A stretch of DNA of 64,000 nt from contig NZ_CP017774.1 in assembly GCF_001857965.1 (NCBI RefSeq), positions 310,001 to 374,000 on the forward strand, read 5' to 3'. Of this stretch, positions 54,592 to 63,439 are shown in pieces. Numbering within the stretch: the stretch's first letter is position 1; every line of letters begins with the position of its first letter. The position numbers and the translations under genes are program-made. The stretch is from Flavobacterium commune (GTDB lineage Bacteria > Bacteroidota > Bacteroidia > Flavobacteriales > Flavobacteriaceae). Below the pieces are notes generated by a model. It worked only from the letters and a program-made list of their open reading frames with translations, was not told the origin of the DNA and searched no databases.

Positions 54592-55011
54592 ATGAAAGAA
54601 TTCAAATTAAATACCAACCCTAAAATCGAGTCAGGATTCAAAGCACCGGATGATTTTTTCGAAAATTTCTCGGCAAATCTACTCGAACAATTGCCTAAAA
54701 ACGAACCCAAAACCATCTCGCTGTTTCAAAGAAAAAAAACAATTATTATGATGGTTGCCGCTGTTTTTGTTTTAGCTTTAGCAATACCAACACTTATAAA
54801 TAATGCGAGCCGTTCCAATGAAATTGATACGGTAACTTTAGAAAATTACTTAAGTTATCAGTCTAATGTAAATCAATATGATTTAATTAACGAACTGGAC
54901 GAAGAAGATATTGACAACATTAACACCACTACAAATATTGTTTTAGAAGACAATACTATTGAGGAAATCTTAATAAACAACAACAATTTAGAACATTATA
55001 TTATTGAATAA
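54592..55011 (+). CDS. Putative anti-sigma factor, single membrane helix
   Basis: A 139-residue protein 33 bases after the sigma factor. The cytoplasmic N-terminus (about 1-50) contains APDDFFENFSANLLEQLPK, a segment seen in Bacteroidetes anti-sigma proteins. One membrane helix covers about 52-70, and the outer part is acidic and Asn-rich. No zinc-binding HxxxCxxC motif, so it is not a ZAS-type anti-sigma factor. Role assigned from context. Confidence 0.72.
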   Translation: MKEFKLNTNPKIESGFKAPDDFFENFSANLLEQLPKNEPKTISLFQRKKTIIMMVAAVFVLALAIPTLINNASRSNEIDTVTLENYLSYQSNVNQYDLINELDEEDIDNINTTTNIVLEDNTIEEILINNNNLEHYIIE

Positions 55012-55021
55012 TATTATAAAA

Positions 55022-55483
55022 ATGCAGAAGATGAATTTCAAAAAAATTTTACCACTACTATTATTATTTTCTTTAAGCTTCTATGCTCAGGAAAATTTCA
55101 ACGATAAAAAGGAACAAATTAAATCCTTAAAAGTTGCTTTTTTAACTACTGAACTCAATCTGAGTTCTCAGGAGTCAGAAAAATTCTGGCCTCTTTACAA
55201 TGCTTATGATAACAAACAATTTGAAATAAGACATCAAAAAATGAAAACCTATAAGCATAAATTCAGTGATGATGCACTCAGCAAAATGAGTGAAAAAGAT
55301 GCTGCTTTACTGCTTTCGCAAATGGAAGCCACCGACGAGGAATTATTTTCATTGCGAAAAAAATTCAGCAAGAGTCTAAGAGCTATTTTACCGGCAACAA
55401 AAATCATTAAATTAAAAAAAGCCGAAGACGATTTTAATCGAAAATTACTCCAACAATACGGAGACAGATCAAAAAGAAGATAA
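55022..55483 (+). CDS. Exported sensor-like protein of the ECF sigma operon
   Basis: About 153 residues with a signal peptide ending SFYAQ (ATG at 55031 is an equally good start). The mature part is helical, with FLTTELNLSSQESEKFWPLYNAYDNKQ, the pattern of Spy/CpxP-like proteins that Bacteroidetes databases call sensor of ECF-type sigma factor. It lies 10 bases after the anti-sigma gene. Likely a periplasmic sensor of envelope stress. Confidence 0.78.
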   Translation: MQKMNFKKILPLLLLFSLSFYAQENFNDKKEQIKSLKVAFLTTELNLSSQESEKFWPLYNAYDNKQFEIRHQKMKTYKHKFSDDALSKMSEKDAALLLSQMEATDEELFSLRKKFSKSLRAILPATKIIKLKKAEDDFNRKLLQQYGDRSKRR

Positions 55484-55502
55484 AACATTAAAAAATACAG
55501 CA

Positions 55503-55540
55503 AAAGCCGTCTTGTTAAAAAAAAACGAGACGGCTTTTTC
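55503..55540 (+). terminator. Terminator of the ECF sigma operon (GTCTCG core)
   Basis: AAAGCCGTCTTGTT / AACGAGACGGCTTT (55503-55516 / 55524-55537), with a U-G pair on the plus strand and T-run after it. Same core as the hairpins at 16689, 24024 and 41883. Confidence 0.88.
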
Positions 55541-55662
55541 ATTGATACTATAAGCTTAATTTATGCGTTATTATAGCGCATCTTTCAAATACAAAAGCAC
55601 TTCAAATTAATTGGCACAGTAATTGGATATTGCAAATTATCAAATGTAAAAATACAGTCGCC

Positions 55663-57042
55663 ATGAAAAATAAAATAATATTCTTAAGCCTTATAGCTTC
55701 TTTTTTTAGCATACAAACAGAAGCTCAAAGAAGCTCAGTAAACGCAATGAGTAACGAAATTAGCGACAACCTCGATTTAAGAGCGGTTGCATCTATTTTT
55801 GGAGACTCCAGAAATCTAGAAGATTTTGAAAGACGTTTAAACGACCCTGAACTACAAATTTCTAATTTAGACTTAAATAATGATAATGAAGTCGATTACT
55901 TGCGTGTAATAGAATCAGTAGAATACAATACCCACGTAGTAATTATTCAATCGGTTTTAGATCGCGATGTTTATCAGGACGTAGCAACAATCGATATTGA
56001 AAGAAACAACAATAGTGTACAAGTACAATTTATTGGTAACGAATATATGTATGGACCTAATTACATTTACGAACCCGTTTATTATACTACACCATTAATT
56101 TATGCTTCTTTCTGGGCTAGTAATTATCGTCCTTATGTATCTAACTGGTATTGGAATTACTATCCGTCATACTACTATGCCTGGAGACCCTATCCTATAT
56201 ATAGATACAGAAACAATATTAATTTATGTGTAAATTTTAACAACTATTACAATTATGTAAGCTATAGAAGAAGTAATATTGCCATTTCTCTTTACAACAC
56301 CAGACGTTCCTATGCTTATGAAAGACGTTATCCAAACTATGCTTTTTCAAGAAGATACAGCAATTATACTAATCGTTACGAATTAGATCAAAGAAGAGGT
56401 TCCAGATATAGTAACAACTATTCAAATAGCAGGAATTCAACCGGAAGACAATACAATGCTCCGCAAAGAAGAGAAACACCAAGAGATTATACTCAAAACA
56501 GAACTAACAGCAGTACAGCCAGACAAAACACAACAAGAGACTATAATGATAACCGATTAGCCGCTTCCAGACAAAACAACAACTCTAGAAATTACAATAG
56601 TAATAATAATAGCAATTATTCGAGAGAGAATAAAGTGCAAACTGAACCTAATAGAACATACAATAGTAATAGTAATTATTCGAGAGGAAATAAAGTACAA
56701 ACAGAATCGAATAAAACATACAATAACAATAGTAATAACAATTATTCTAGAGGAAACTCAGCTCAAGGCGGATCTGGCAAAACATACAATCAAAACAACT
56801 CAGAAAATTCAAGACAAAACGCATCATCACAGCAAAATCCGTCAACAAGATCTTATGCTCCCAGACAAGAAAGCAGCTCACAAAGAGCAGCACAAAGTAC
56901 AAGAGATAACAGTCAAAGCAGAGAGACATATTCAAGACCAAGCACTCCGGCTGCTGCCCCACAAAGAGCTGAATCTGGCAGAAGCAGAGGTTCTAATCAG
57001 GAAAACAACAATTCTTCCAGAAATAACAACCGAAGAATCTAA
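55663..57042 (+). CDS. Secreted protein with Tyr-rich middle and Asn/Arg/Ser-rich low-complexity tail
   Basis: A 459-residue exported protein with signal peptide ending TEAQ. Residues about 30-135 form an ordered domain (DLRAVASIFGDSRNLEDFERRL and DVYQDVATIDIER). Then comes a Tyr/Trp/Pro-rich stretch (SNWYWNYYPSYYYAWRPYP), and the last 200 residues are low-complexity Asn, Ser, Arg, Gln and Tyr, including two near-identical repeats of NYSRGNKVQTE. The start at 55663 gives a clean signal peptide. It follows the ECF operon terminator by 120 bases. The low-complexity tail may be disordered, surface-exposed or nucleic-acid-binding. Confidence 0.7.
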   Translation: MKNKIIFLSLIASFFSIQTEAQRSSVNAMSNEISDNLDLRAVASIFGDSRNLEDFERRLNDPELQISNLDLNNDNEVDYLRVIESVEYNTHVVIIQSVLDRDVYQDVATIDIERNNNSVQVQFIGNEYMYGPNYIYEPVYYTTPLIYASFWASNYRPYVSNWYWNYYPSYYYAWRPYPIYRYRNNINLCVNFNNYYNYVSYRRSNIAISLYNTRRSYAYERRYPNYAFSRRYSNYTNRYELDQRRGSRYSNNYSNSRNSTGRQYNAPQRRETPRDYTQNRTNSSTARQNTTRDYNDNRLAASRQNNNSRNYNSNNNSNYSRENKVQTEPNRTYNSNSNYSRGNKVQTESNKTYNNNSNNNYSRGNSAQGGSGKTYNQNNSENSRQNASSQQNPSTRSYAPRQESSSQRAAQSTRDNSQSRETYSRPSTPAAAPQRAESGRSRGSNQENNNSSRNNNRRI

Positions 57043-57062
57043 CAAAATAAACTGCTATTATT

Positions 57063-57090
57063 AAAACACGATCAATTGGTCGTGTTTTTT
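57063..57090 (+). terminator. Terminator of the low-complexity protein gene
   Basis: AAAACACGA / TCGTGTTTT (57063-57071 / 57080-57088) followed by T-run. Confidence 0.85.
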
Positions 57091-57127
57091 TGTTTTTTAA
57101 AATAAATAAGTTTTGATTTACTTAAAA

Positions 57128-59137
57128 ATGAGTAAATTTGATGCCTTTACCAAATTATTCATGAGCGCACACAGAACTTTACACAGCAAATTAACGCTAG
57201 GAGGCTTATTAATTACATTAGGAATTATATACGGTGATATTGGTACTTCTCCACTATACGTAATGAAAGCTATTTTAGGAACTCACACCATCAATGCCGA
57301 TGAAGTTCTGGGAGGAATATCAGCAGTATTTTGGACACTAACTTTGCAAACTACCATCAAATACGTTATCATTACTTTAAATGCTGACAACCATGGTGAA
57401 GGTGGAATTTTTGCCCTGTATGCCTTAGTAAAAAAAACCAAAATCAGATGGCTCATTGTACCCGCCATCATTGGAGGTAGCGCCTTGTTAGCCGACGGAA
57501 TTATAACTCCTCCCGTTTCGGTTTCTTCTGCAGTAGAAGGTATTAGAACCTATTACCCTGAAATAAACACGGTACCCATTGTTATCGGAATCTTATTTGT
57601 ACTCTTTACCATTCAACAATTCGGAACCAAACTCGTTGGTAAATTCTTTGCTCCAATGATGCTTATCTGGTTTAGTATGCTTGGTATATTAGGTATTATT
57701 CAAATAGCTAAACATCCCGAAGTATTCAAAGCCTTCAACCCATACTACGCTTATCATTTATTGACAATTCATCCCGATGGATTTTTTGTACTTGGATTTG
57801 TCTTTTTATGTACCACAGGAGCCGAAGCACTATATTCAGACATGGGACATTGCGGAAGAAAAAACATCCGTATCAGTTGGCTTTTTGTTAAATCAACCTT
57901 GGTCTTAAACTATTTTGGACAAGGAGCTTACCTTATTACTAACGAAGGAGAAACATTACAAAGTTTAGGCGGAAAAAACGGAAATCCTTTCTATTTGATA
58001 ATGGACGATTGGTTTCAGCCTTTCGGAATTGTAATTGCAACAACAGCGGCAGTTATTGCTTCACAGGCTTTAATTAGTGGTTCGTTCACCTTAATAAACG
58101 AGGCCATGCGACTTAATTTTTGGCCAAAGGTAAAAATCAATTACCCAACCGAATTACAGGGACAATTGTATATTCCGTCCATCAACTGGTTGTTATTCTT
58201 AGGTTGCGTTGGAATCGTTCTGCATTTTGAAGAATCCAGCAATATGGAGCATGCTTATGGTTTAGCCATTATTTTATGTATGATCATGACCACCATTTTA
58301 CTCAATTTTTATTTGATAATGAAAAGAGTAAAATTGTACTTTATGGTGCCATTAATTACCATTTACCTATTAATCGAATTAAGCTTTTTAGCCGCTAATA
58401 TCACTAAATTTGCCGATGGAGGTTATGTAACCTTAATTATTGCAATTGTTTTAATTTCGATAATGTCAATTTGGTTTACAGCCAAAAAAATTACTAAAAG
58501 CTACACTAAAATTGTCAAAGTTCAAGATTATATAAAAGTATTGAGCGAGTTAAGCGTAGACATGAGTATTCCTAAATATGCCACCCATTTAGTTTATATG
58601 ACTAATGCCGGAAGAGTTGATGAAATAGAAGAAAAAGTAATGTACTCTATCCTTCAAAAAAGACCTAAAAGAGCCGATATCTATTGGTTTGTACACGTAA
58701 ATATCCTGACCGAACCCTATAAAACGGAGTATAGAGTGACCGAAATACTTAAAGACGATATGTATCGTGTTGACTTTAATTTAGGATTTAGAGAACCTAC
58801 AAAAATCAACCTGATGTTTAAAGAAGTTATTAAAGACATGGTTAAAAATGGCGAAGTAGATATTAGAAGCCGTTATGAATCACTGAACAAGAACAACATT
58901 ATTGGCGACTTTAAATTTGTGCTTTCAGAGAAATTTTTATCGAATGATAACGATATAAAATGGCACGAAAACATCATCATGAATTCGTACTTCCTAATCA
59001 AGAAATTAAGTTTATCCGAAGAAAGTGCCTTTGGATTGGATAGTAGTTCGGTGAAAATAGAAAAATTCCCAATGATACTTCATACTCCGGAAAATATGGA
59101 CTTAACTCGTTTAGAACCGAGAGAAATACATCTTTAG
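57128..59137 (+). CDS. kup: KUP-family potassium transporter
   Basis: Inner-membrane K+:H+ symporter with about 12 helices. GIIYGDIGTSPLYVMKAI and GEGGIFALYALVKK, in helices 1-3, are the family signatures. SQALISGSFTLINEAMRL is a further KUP motif. The soluble C-terminal part (about 470-670) is typical. The ATG at 57128 gives MSKFDAF; TTG at 57113 (five residues more) and ATG at 57161 are alternatives. It is followed by a terminator and a repeat-rich gap. Confidence 0.93.
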   Translation: MSKFDAFTKLFMSAHRTLHSKLTLGGLLITLGIIYGDIGTSPLYVMKAILGTHTINADEVLGGISAVFWTLTLQTTIKYVIITLNADNHGEGGIFALYALVKKTKIRWLIVPAIIGGSALLADGIITPPVSVSSAVEGIRTYYPEINTVPIVIGILFVLFTIQQFGTKLVGKFFAPMMLIWFSMLGILGIIQIAKHPEVFKAFNPYYAYHLLTIHPDGFFVLGFVFLCTTGAEALYSDMGHCGRKNIRISWLFVKSTLVLNYFGQGAYLITNEGETLQSLGGKNGNPFYLIMDDWFQPFGIVIATTAAVIASQALISGSFTLINEAMRLNFWPKVKINYPTELQGQLYIPSINWLLFLGCVGIVLHFEESSNMEHAYGLAIILCMIMTTILLNFYLIMKRVKLYFMVPLITIYLLIELSFLAANITKFADGGYVTLIIAIVLISIMSIWFTAKKITKSYTKIVKVQDYIKVLSELSVDMSIPKYATHLVYMTNAGRVDEIEEKVMYSILQKRPKRADIYWFVHVNILTEPYKTEYRVTEILKDDMYRVDFNLGFREPTKINLMFKEVIKDMVKNGEVDIRSRYESLNKNNIIGDFKFVLSEKFLSNDNDIKWHENIIMNSYFLIKKLSLSEESAFGLDSSSVKIEKFPMILHTPENMDLTRLEPREIHL

Positions 59138-59144
59138 AATCAAT

Positions 59145-59172
59145 AAAAGCTCCAATTTTGGAGCTTTTTTTT
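59145..59172 (+). terminator. Terminator of kup
   Basis: AAAAGCTCCAA / TTGGAGCTTTT (59145-59155 / 59158-59168) followed by T-run. Confidence 0.85.
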
Positions 59173-59207
59173 ATATAACAATCCGTTACTGTACCAATTT
59201 TGAAAAT

Positions 59208-59346
59208 GACACACGGATAACACAGATTTAAACTGATAAAAACAAATTTTCATATAATAATCAGTGAAAATCTGTTCAATCAGTCCCGATAGCTATCGGG
59301 ATTGTGACCTGTTTTTTTATTTAGTCCGCTTAGCGGACAGTCATAA
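59208..59346. repeat. Intergenic repeat cluster with three palindromes
   Basis: The cluster has ACACGGATAACACAGATTT and GTGAAAATCTGTTCAATCAG, an imperfect inverted pair resembling dispersed non-coding repeats of Bacteroidetes. Then come TCCCGATAGCTATCGGGA (59284-59301), the same perfect palindrome as at 47-64, and GTCCGCT-T-AGCGGAC (59324-59338). No gene overlaps. Confidence 0.7.
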
Positions 59347-59355
59347 TTATTTAAT

Positions 59356-59363
59356 TAAATTTG
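59356..59363 (+). promoter_or_regulatory. -7 promoter box of the DUF2459 gene
   Basis: TAAATTTG overlaps a possible TTG start at 59361, which argues that translation begins downstream at the TTG of 59388. Confidence 0.5.
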
Positions 59364-59387
59364 GTTAAATTTCAATCAAAAATTAAC

Positions 59388-60062
59388 TTGAAAAATACAT
59401 TTAAAATTCTTTTAAAATTAGTTTTATTCCTTTTGGGACTTATTTTACTGTACGTAATCGTAGCCTACCTCCTTTCGAAAATAACAATTGAAAAAGAAAC
59501 GGATACAAAACCGGAAGTTGAAATTTTTATCCTGACAAATGGTGTACATACCGATATTGTAATGCCTACAATAAGCGAGCAAATGGATTGGAGTCAACAA
59601 ATTCAATTTAAAAACACCCAAGCGGCTGATTCCACTTACAACTATATTGCGATGGGCTGGGGAGATAAAGGATTTTATCTGGAAACTCCTGAATGGTCTG
59701 ACCTAAAAGCTTCGGTTGCACTTAAGGCAGTATCAGGATTAAGCACCACTGCTATTCATGCAACTTATTACAAGCAAATGAAATTAGGCAACGACTGCAA
59801 ATCAATGCGTATTAGTAAAGAACAATACCAACGCCTGATTACTTATATTACCAATAGTTTTCAAAAAGATGCTTCGGGTAATTTTATTCCAATAATAACC
59901 GATGCTAATTATGGTAAAACCGATGCTTTTTATGAAGCAAACGGAAGTTATAGCATCTTTAAAACCTGTAACAGTTGGACTAATAGCGCACTAAAAGCCT
60001 GTGGTCAAAAATGCTGTTTGTGGACAGCAACCGATTCAGGAATTTTTTCGAAATACAAATAA
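59388..60062 (+). CDS. DUF2459/TIGR02117-family membrane-anchored protein
   Basis: About 224 residues. One N-terminal membrane helix (LVLFLLGLILLYVIVAYLL) is followed by a periplasmic domain with TNGVHTDIVMP, GWGDKGFYLETPEW and KTCNSWTNSALKACG. The Cys in the last motif, with His in the first, suggests a papain-like or NlpC-like hydrolase fold; TIGR02117 itself has no proven function. Translation is placed at TTG 59388 because the -7 box covers the earlier TTG at 59361. Confidence 0.82.
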   Translation: MKNTFKILLKLVLFLLGLILLYVIVAYLLSKITIEKETDTKPEVEIFILTNGVHTDIVMPTISEQMDWSQQIQFKNTQAADSTYNYIAMGWGDKGFYLETPEWSDLKASVALKAVSGLSTTAIHATYYKQMKLGNDCKSMRISKEQYQRLITYITNSFQKDASGNFIPIITDANYGKTDAFYEANGSYSIFKTCNSWTNSALKACGQKCCLWTATDSGIFSKYK

Positions 60063-60152
60063 AACTAAAATATAAAAAAATCCAGATTCGGTAAATTTCC
60101 AACTTTGCGGCTTTGAATATCGGTTTTTAACCACTGTATCACCAAAACGTTA

Positions 60153-61118
60153 ATGCAAAAAATTAAAACCATGATAGATAGCAAACAACTACCACATAAA
60201 ACTTCAGATTTATTTTTAACTGATGGAGGCTTGGAAACAACGCTAATTTTCTTAAAAGGCTTAAAACTTCCTTCCTTTGCTGCTTTTGATTTATTAAAGG
60301 ACGAACAAGGATACAATGTATTGAAGGACTACTACAAAAGCTATTTAAATATTGCGGAGAAAATGGAAATGAATTTCATTTTAGAAAGTCCTACCTGGCG
60401 TGCCAATCCCGACTGGATAGAAACCATAGGTTATTCAAAGTCATCAATTTCAGAAATTAACAACAAAGCAATCTTGCTTATGGTTGACTTAAAAAATGAA
60501 TTTAAAAACAAGATTAACAATATCCTCATTAGTGGATGTATTGGACCGCGAGGAGATGGATACAAATCTGAAAACAAAATGACAGCAGAAGAAGCTCAAA
60601 AATACCATTCAACTCAAATAGACATTCTTAGTCAAACAGCTGTTGATGTTATTTCTGCCATTACAATGAATTATGTTGAAGAAGCGATTGGCATAACGCT
60701 TGCAGCAAATGCGAACAAGCTCTCTACTGTAATTTCTTTTACCGTTGAAACCGACGGCAAACTTCCTAGCGGAATGGACTTAAAAGAAGCCATTAAACAA
60801 GTTGACAATAGTACATTGAATCCGCCAATATATTATATGATTAACTGTGCTCATCCTACACATTTTTTTCATGAGCTTCAAAAAGGCAACAAAGAGTGGA
60901 CTTCCAGAATTAAGGGCATTAGAGCAAACGCCTCCTGTAAAAGTCATTCAGAATTAGATGAAGCTACCGAGCTAGATAGAGGAAATCCTCAAGAGTTAGG
61001 CATGGAACATAAGAAATTAAAAAAGAGCTTTAAGCATTTGAATGTATTTGGGGGCTGTTGTGGAACTGATGAAGAACATATTAAGGCAATTGCAATTCAA
61101 ATCAAACAAACCGATTAA
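60153..61118 (+). CDS. Homocysteine S-methyltransferase-family protein
   Basis: Zinc-dependent methyltransferase-fold protein. LTDGGLETTLIF opens the barrel, and MINCAHPTHF (first Zn Cys) and GGCCGTDEEHI (Cys302, Cys303) give the three Zn ligands. 321 residues is the size of a stand-alone MmuM/BHMT-like enzyme, with S-methylmethionine or betaine as possible donors. FILESPTWRANPDW resembles a subgroup of uncharacterised members. The ATG at 60171 is an alternative start. Confidence 0.88.
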   Translation: MQKIKTMIDSKQLPHKTSDLFLTDGGLETTLIFLKGLKLPSFAAFDLLKDEQGYNVLKDYYKSYLNIAEKMEMNFILESPTWRANPDWIETIGYSKSSISEINNKAILLMVDLKNEFKNKINNILISGCIGPRGDGYKSENKMTAEEAQKYHSTQIDILSQTAVDVISAITMNYVEEAIGITLAANANKLSTVISFTVETDGKLPSGMDLKEAIKQVDNSTLNPPIYYMINCAHPTHFFHELQKGNKEWTSRIKGIRANASCKSHSELDEATELDRGNPQELGMEHKKLKKSFKHLNVFGGCCGTDEEHIKAIAIQIKQTD

Positions 61119-61467
61119 TTAGCATAACACACTCCTCCAGAGGAGGGATGGTTTAAACACAAAATTACAATCCCTTAACTTAATGGCATTACCCGAAACT
61201 TGGGGACAGACTGACAAAAGTATTGACTCTAAAAGATATCGAAAATCCTTTTTGTAACAAGGTAAACTCACGAGTTTTATTTTTGCCACGACCCGAGTGA
61301 TAACGAATAAGCGAAGCAATTACACGAAATAACATCAATATTAATTCTAAAATAAATTACACAAATTTTATCTGACTTTGGCAGATTCGTGAAATATTAT
61401 TTTTGCTTCGGAAGCCTTATTTTACTGAGAGGAGCACAAAAAACATAAATAATCAAAAAGAGTAAAG
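61119..61467. other. Intergenic region with repeat debris
   Basis: It contains CTCCTC-CA-GAGGAG (61132-61145) and AACGAATAAGCGAAGCAATTACACG, which resembles the dispersed GCGAAGCAAT-type repeats near 63500. No convincing gene on either strand. Confidence 0.45.
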
Positions 61468-61499
61468 TTGTGGTTTGTAAGATTTAATTTCTATATTTG
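61468..61499 (+). promoter_or_regulatory. Promoter of the glycosylase-like gene
   Basis: TTG (61468-61470), 21-base spacer and TATATTTG (61492-61499) is the best match to the Bacteroidetes promoter consensus in the window. Confidence 0.65.
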
Positions 61500-61547
61500 A
61501 AAAAAGAATAAAACGAAATAAAACTTCGCCAATCTACCCGATTTTGG

Positions 61548-62237
61548 ATGTATATACGAAGGTTTGTTTCGGATATAAACGAGTTAGCAGAAAGCTCAGA
61601 ACTATATTTTAAAATGAGAGAAGTAGAAAATCATCCTATAGAAATTGGGTTCATACAGAATGGAATTAAAACTCTTATTGTTGGAACATTTCCTCCAAAA
61701 GAAGTCTATGAAAGTGATGATCATTTTTTCTTTTATTCTTCAACCAGAAATCATTTTTGGAACAGAATGGAAAATATCTTTCCAGAATGGAATAAACTAA
61801 AAAAAACAAAAACGAAATGCGCTGAAATATCTCCTGAACAAAATAAAATTGATAAGGAAAATTTTTCAAAAGAAAAAAAAATTGGCTTTTTGGATATTTT
61901 CTCAAAAATAAGCCGAATGAAAAACTCAACGAAAGACAATGATTTAATTTGCGTCGAAAATATTGTAGAAAATGGCAAATTAGATAAAGTTATAATTGAA
62001 AATGAAAGTTTAAGAAGAGTTTGTTGCACTTACAAATTGGCATTTGAAATTCTAAAATGTAAGATTGAACAAAATAAATTATCAATTATTGAAGACAGTA
62101 TTTCTGCTAACGGACAAAAATTAATTTATAAAATAGGAAAAAGAGAAATCGAAATTTATCTATTGTATCCCGCAACAAGAAGTCGTGATAAAAACGAAAC
62201 AAAAGATACTCAATATAAAAAGTTGCTATTCAGTTAA
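61548..62237 (+). CDS. Putative uracil/inosine-DNA-glycosylase superfamily protein
   Basis: A 229-residue protein. TLIVGTFPPKEVYE, then FFFYSSTRNHFWNRM resembles the catalytic region of the UDG superfamily, especially hypoxanthine/G:T-type glycosylases with GTMP...YYGHPRNxFW. Near the C-terminus, IYLLYPATRSRDKN lies where the LPSTSPAN motif of those enzymes would be, but is altered. A Lys-rich insert (about 85-125) separates them. ATG 61614 (MREVENHP) may be the true start. It lies in the accessory stretch and its codon use is very AT-rich, both compatible with acquisition. Activity unproven. Confidence 0.5.
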   Translation: MYIRRFVSDINELAESSELYFKMREVENHPIEIGFIQNGIKTLIVGTFPPKEVYESDDHFFFYSSTRNHFWNRMENIFPEWNKLKKTKTKCAEISPEQNKIDKENFSKEKKIGFLDIFSKISRMKNSTKDNDLICVENIVENGKLDKVIIENESLRRVCCTYKLAFEILKCKIEQNKLSIIEDSISANGQKLIYKIGKREIEIYLLYPATRSRDKNETKDTQYKKLLFS

Positions 62238-62244
62238 AACCAGA

Positions 62245-62470
62245 AAAGCGCGGAAATGCTTTCCGTGCCCACAACAGTGAGCAAATAATCAATAAAAACT
62301 GGACAAAATAATATACTTTGTCCAGTTACTCACGAAGATGCTTCCTCCGTCAGCAGGACAAGTTTGTGGATAGTTGGAGTGTTGAAAATTAGTTACAACC
62401 AACTCCGCAAAGTTTCTAACTTTGCGGCTGTGAACTTAGTTCTTAACAAAGATCATTATAAAAGTCCATG
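62245..62470. other. Intergenic hairpins between the glycosylase-like and sugar-isomerase-like genes
   Basis: GCGCGGAAA-TGC-TTTCCGTGC (about 62250-62270) and CCGCAAAGTT-TCT-AACTTTGCGG (62405-62427) form stable hairpins without T-runs. The second contains ACTTTGCGGCT, which also occurs near 60102. Otherwise featureless. Confidence 0.5.
62297..62327 (+). terminator. Hairpin after the glycosylase-like gene
   Basis: An 11-bp perfect stem AACTGGACAAA / TTTGTCCAGTT (62297-62307 / 62317-62327), with no U-tract, so weak as an intrinsic terminator. Confidence 0.5.
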
Positions 62471-62509
62471 CATACTTTATAGTAAAAAATCAGAATAAAT
62501 AATAATACA

Positions 62510-63427
62510 ATGACAATCAACTCAAAATTTACGAGATATGAAGACAACAATAACATCTGGTTGTCTCAAGAGCGCGAACAAGGATTTAATTTTACGGATC
62601 ATGGCATTACCCCCACTGTGCTTAGTAGTGAGGCCGAAGTGGGTCAGGCAATGCTAAATGAACTTTATAGCACTGTAAAATCAAAAGAAGGTGATATTAA
62701 TATTGCGCTTCTTGGCGGTAGAGGTGCTCAGGAATTGCATCGTTTGCTGGGAGAACTGGCTAAGTCATCACAACAGGACGATCTACTTGCCAGACTCAAT
62801 GTTTTCACCCAGGATGCCCTTGCGCCTTTGAGCATGGATAATAGTTTTAGTTTTGTCAGGGATTTTGAACGTATTTTAGGGGATGCTTTTTTCAAAAAAA
62901 TAAAAAGCTTTACCCCAATGCGAACAGATACCAAAGATATAGAGTCGGCACTCGTAGAATATTTGACAAAATTGGAAGAATTAGGTGGTTTGGATATCTT
63001 TTTTATTGGTCATGGCCCGGAAGAAAATCAAGCATCACATCTTGCTTATATTAAACCTTTCTCTGGAGCACAAAGCCATCATATTGCAGGGATAATCCCA
63101 ATATCCAGTACTATTTTAGAGCACCATATTAGCAAATTTAAAGCTGGTGGAAGCCTTGTAAATGAAAGTGATGAAAAAGAATGTAGATCTGCTGAGTATA
63201 TTCTCACCTTAGGCCCAGCTGCGATATTACAAGCCAAAAAGATTGTTCAATCCGTAGTCGATGCCGATTCTGCTCCTTCTAAAATTAAAACTTACGCAAA
63301 TGTGCTTAATACCCAGCTGAGTTCCAATAAAGAAGAAGCAGTACTTCAATTAAATACCAATCCGGGATTATGGATAAGGCTACATCCTAATACTAAATCT
63401 TTTGTATTGCCTAATTTAGGTTTGTAA
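62510..63427 (+). CDS. NagB/6-phosphogluconolactonase-fold protein
   Basis: A 305-residue protein. NIALLGGRGAQELHRLLGEL, LNVFTQDALAP and FFIGHGPEENQASHLAYIKP resemble the sugar-phosphate isomerase/6PGL superfamily (glucosamine-6-phosphate deaminase and relatives), with IGHGPEENQASHLA in place of the usual GIGxDGHxAF. The Asp-Gly-His of NagB is replaced, so activity may differ. Its codons look less AT-rich than those of its neighbours, suggesting transfer. It is not in an amino-sugar operon. Substrate unknown. Confidence 0.6.
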   Translation: MTINSKFTRYEDNNNIWLSQEREQGFNFTDHGITPTVLSSEAEVGQAMLNELYSTVKSKEGDINIALLGGRGAQELHRLLGELAKSSQQDDLLARLNVFTQDALAPLSMDNSFSFVRDFERILGDAFFKKIKSFTPMRTDTKDIESALVEYLTKLEELGGLDIFFIGHGPEENQASHLAYIKPFSGAQSHHIAGIIPISSTILEHHISKFKAGGSLVNESDEKECRSAEYILTLGPAAILQAKKIVQSVVDADSAPSKIKTYANVLNTQLSSNKEEAVLQLNTNPGLWIRLHPNTKSFVLPNLGL

Positions 63428-63439
63428 TAGAGAAGATTT

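Noticed and set aside
61119..61319. A 66-codon minus-strand frame after the homocysteine methyltransferase-like gene
   Set aside because: No domain, signal or plausible start context; it overlaps repeat-like debris.
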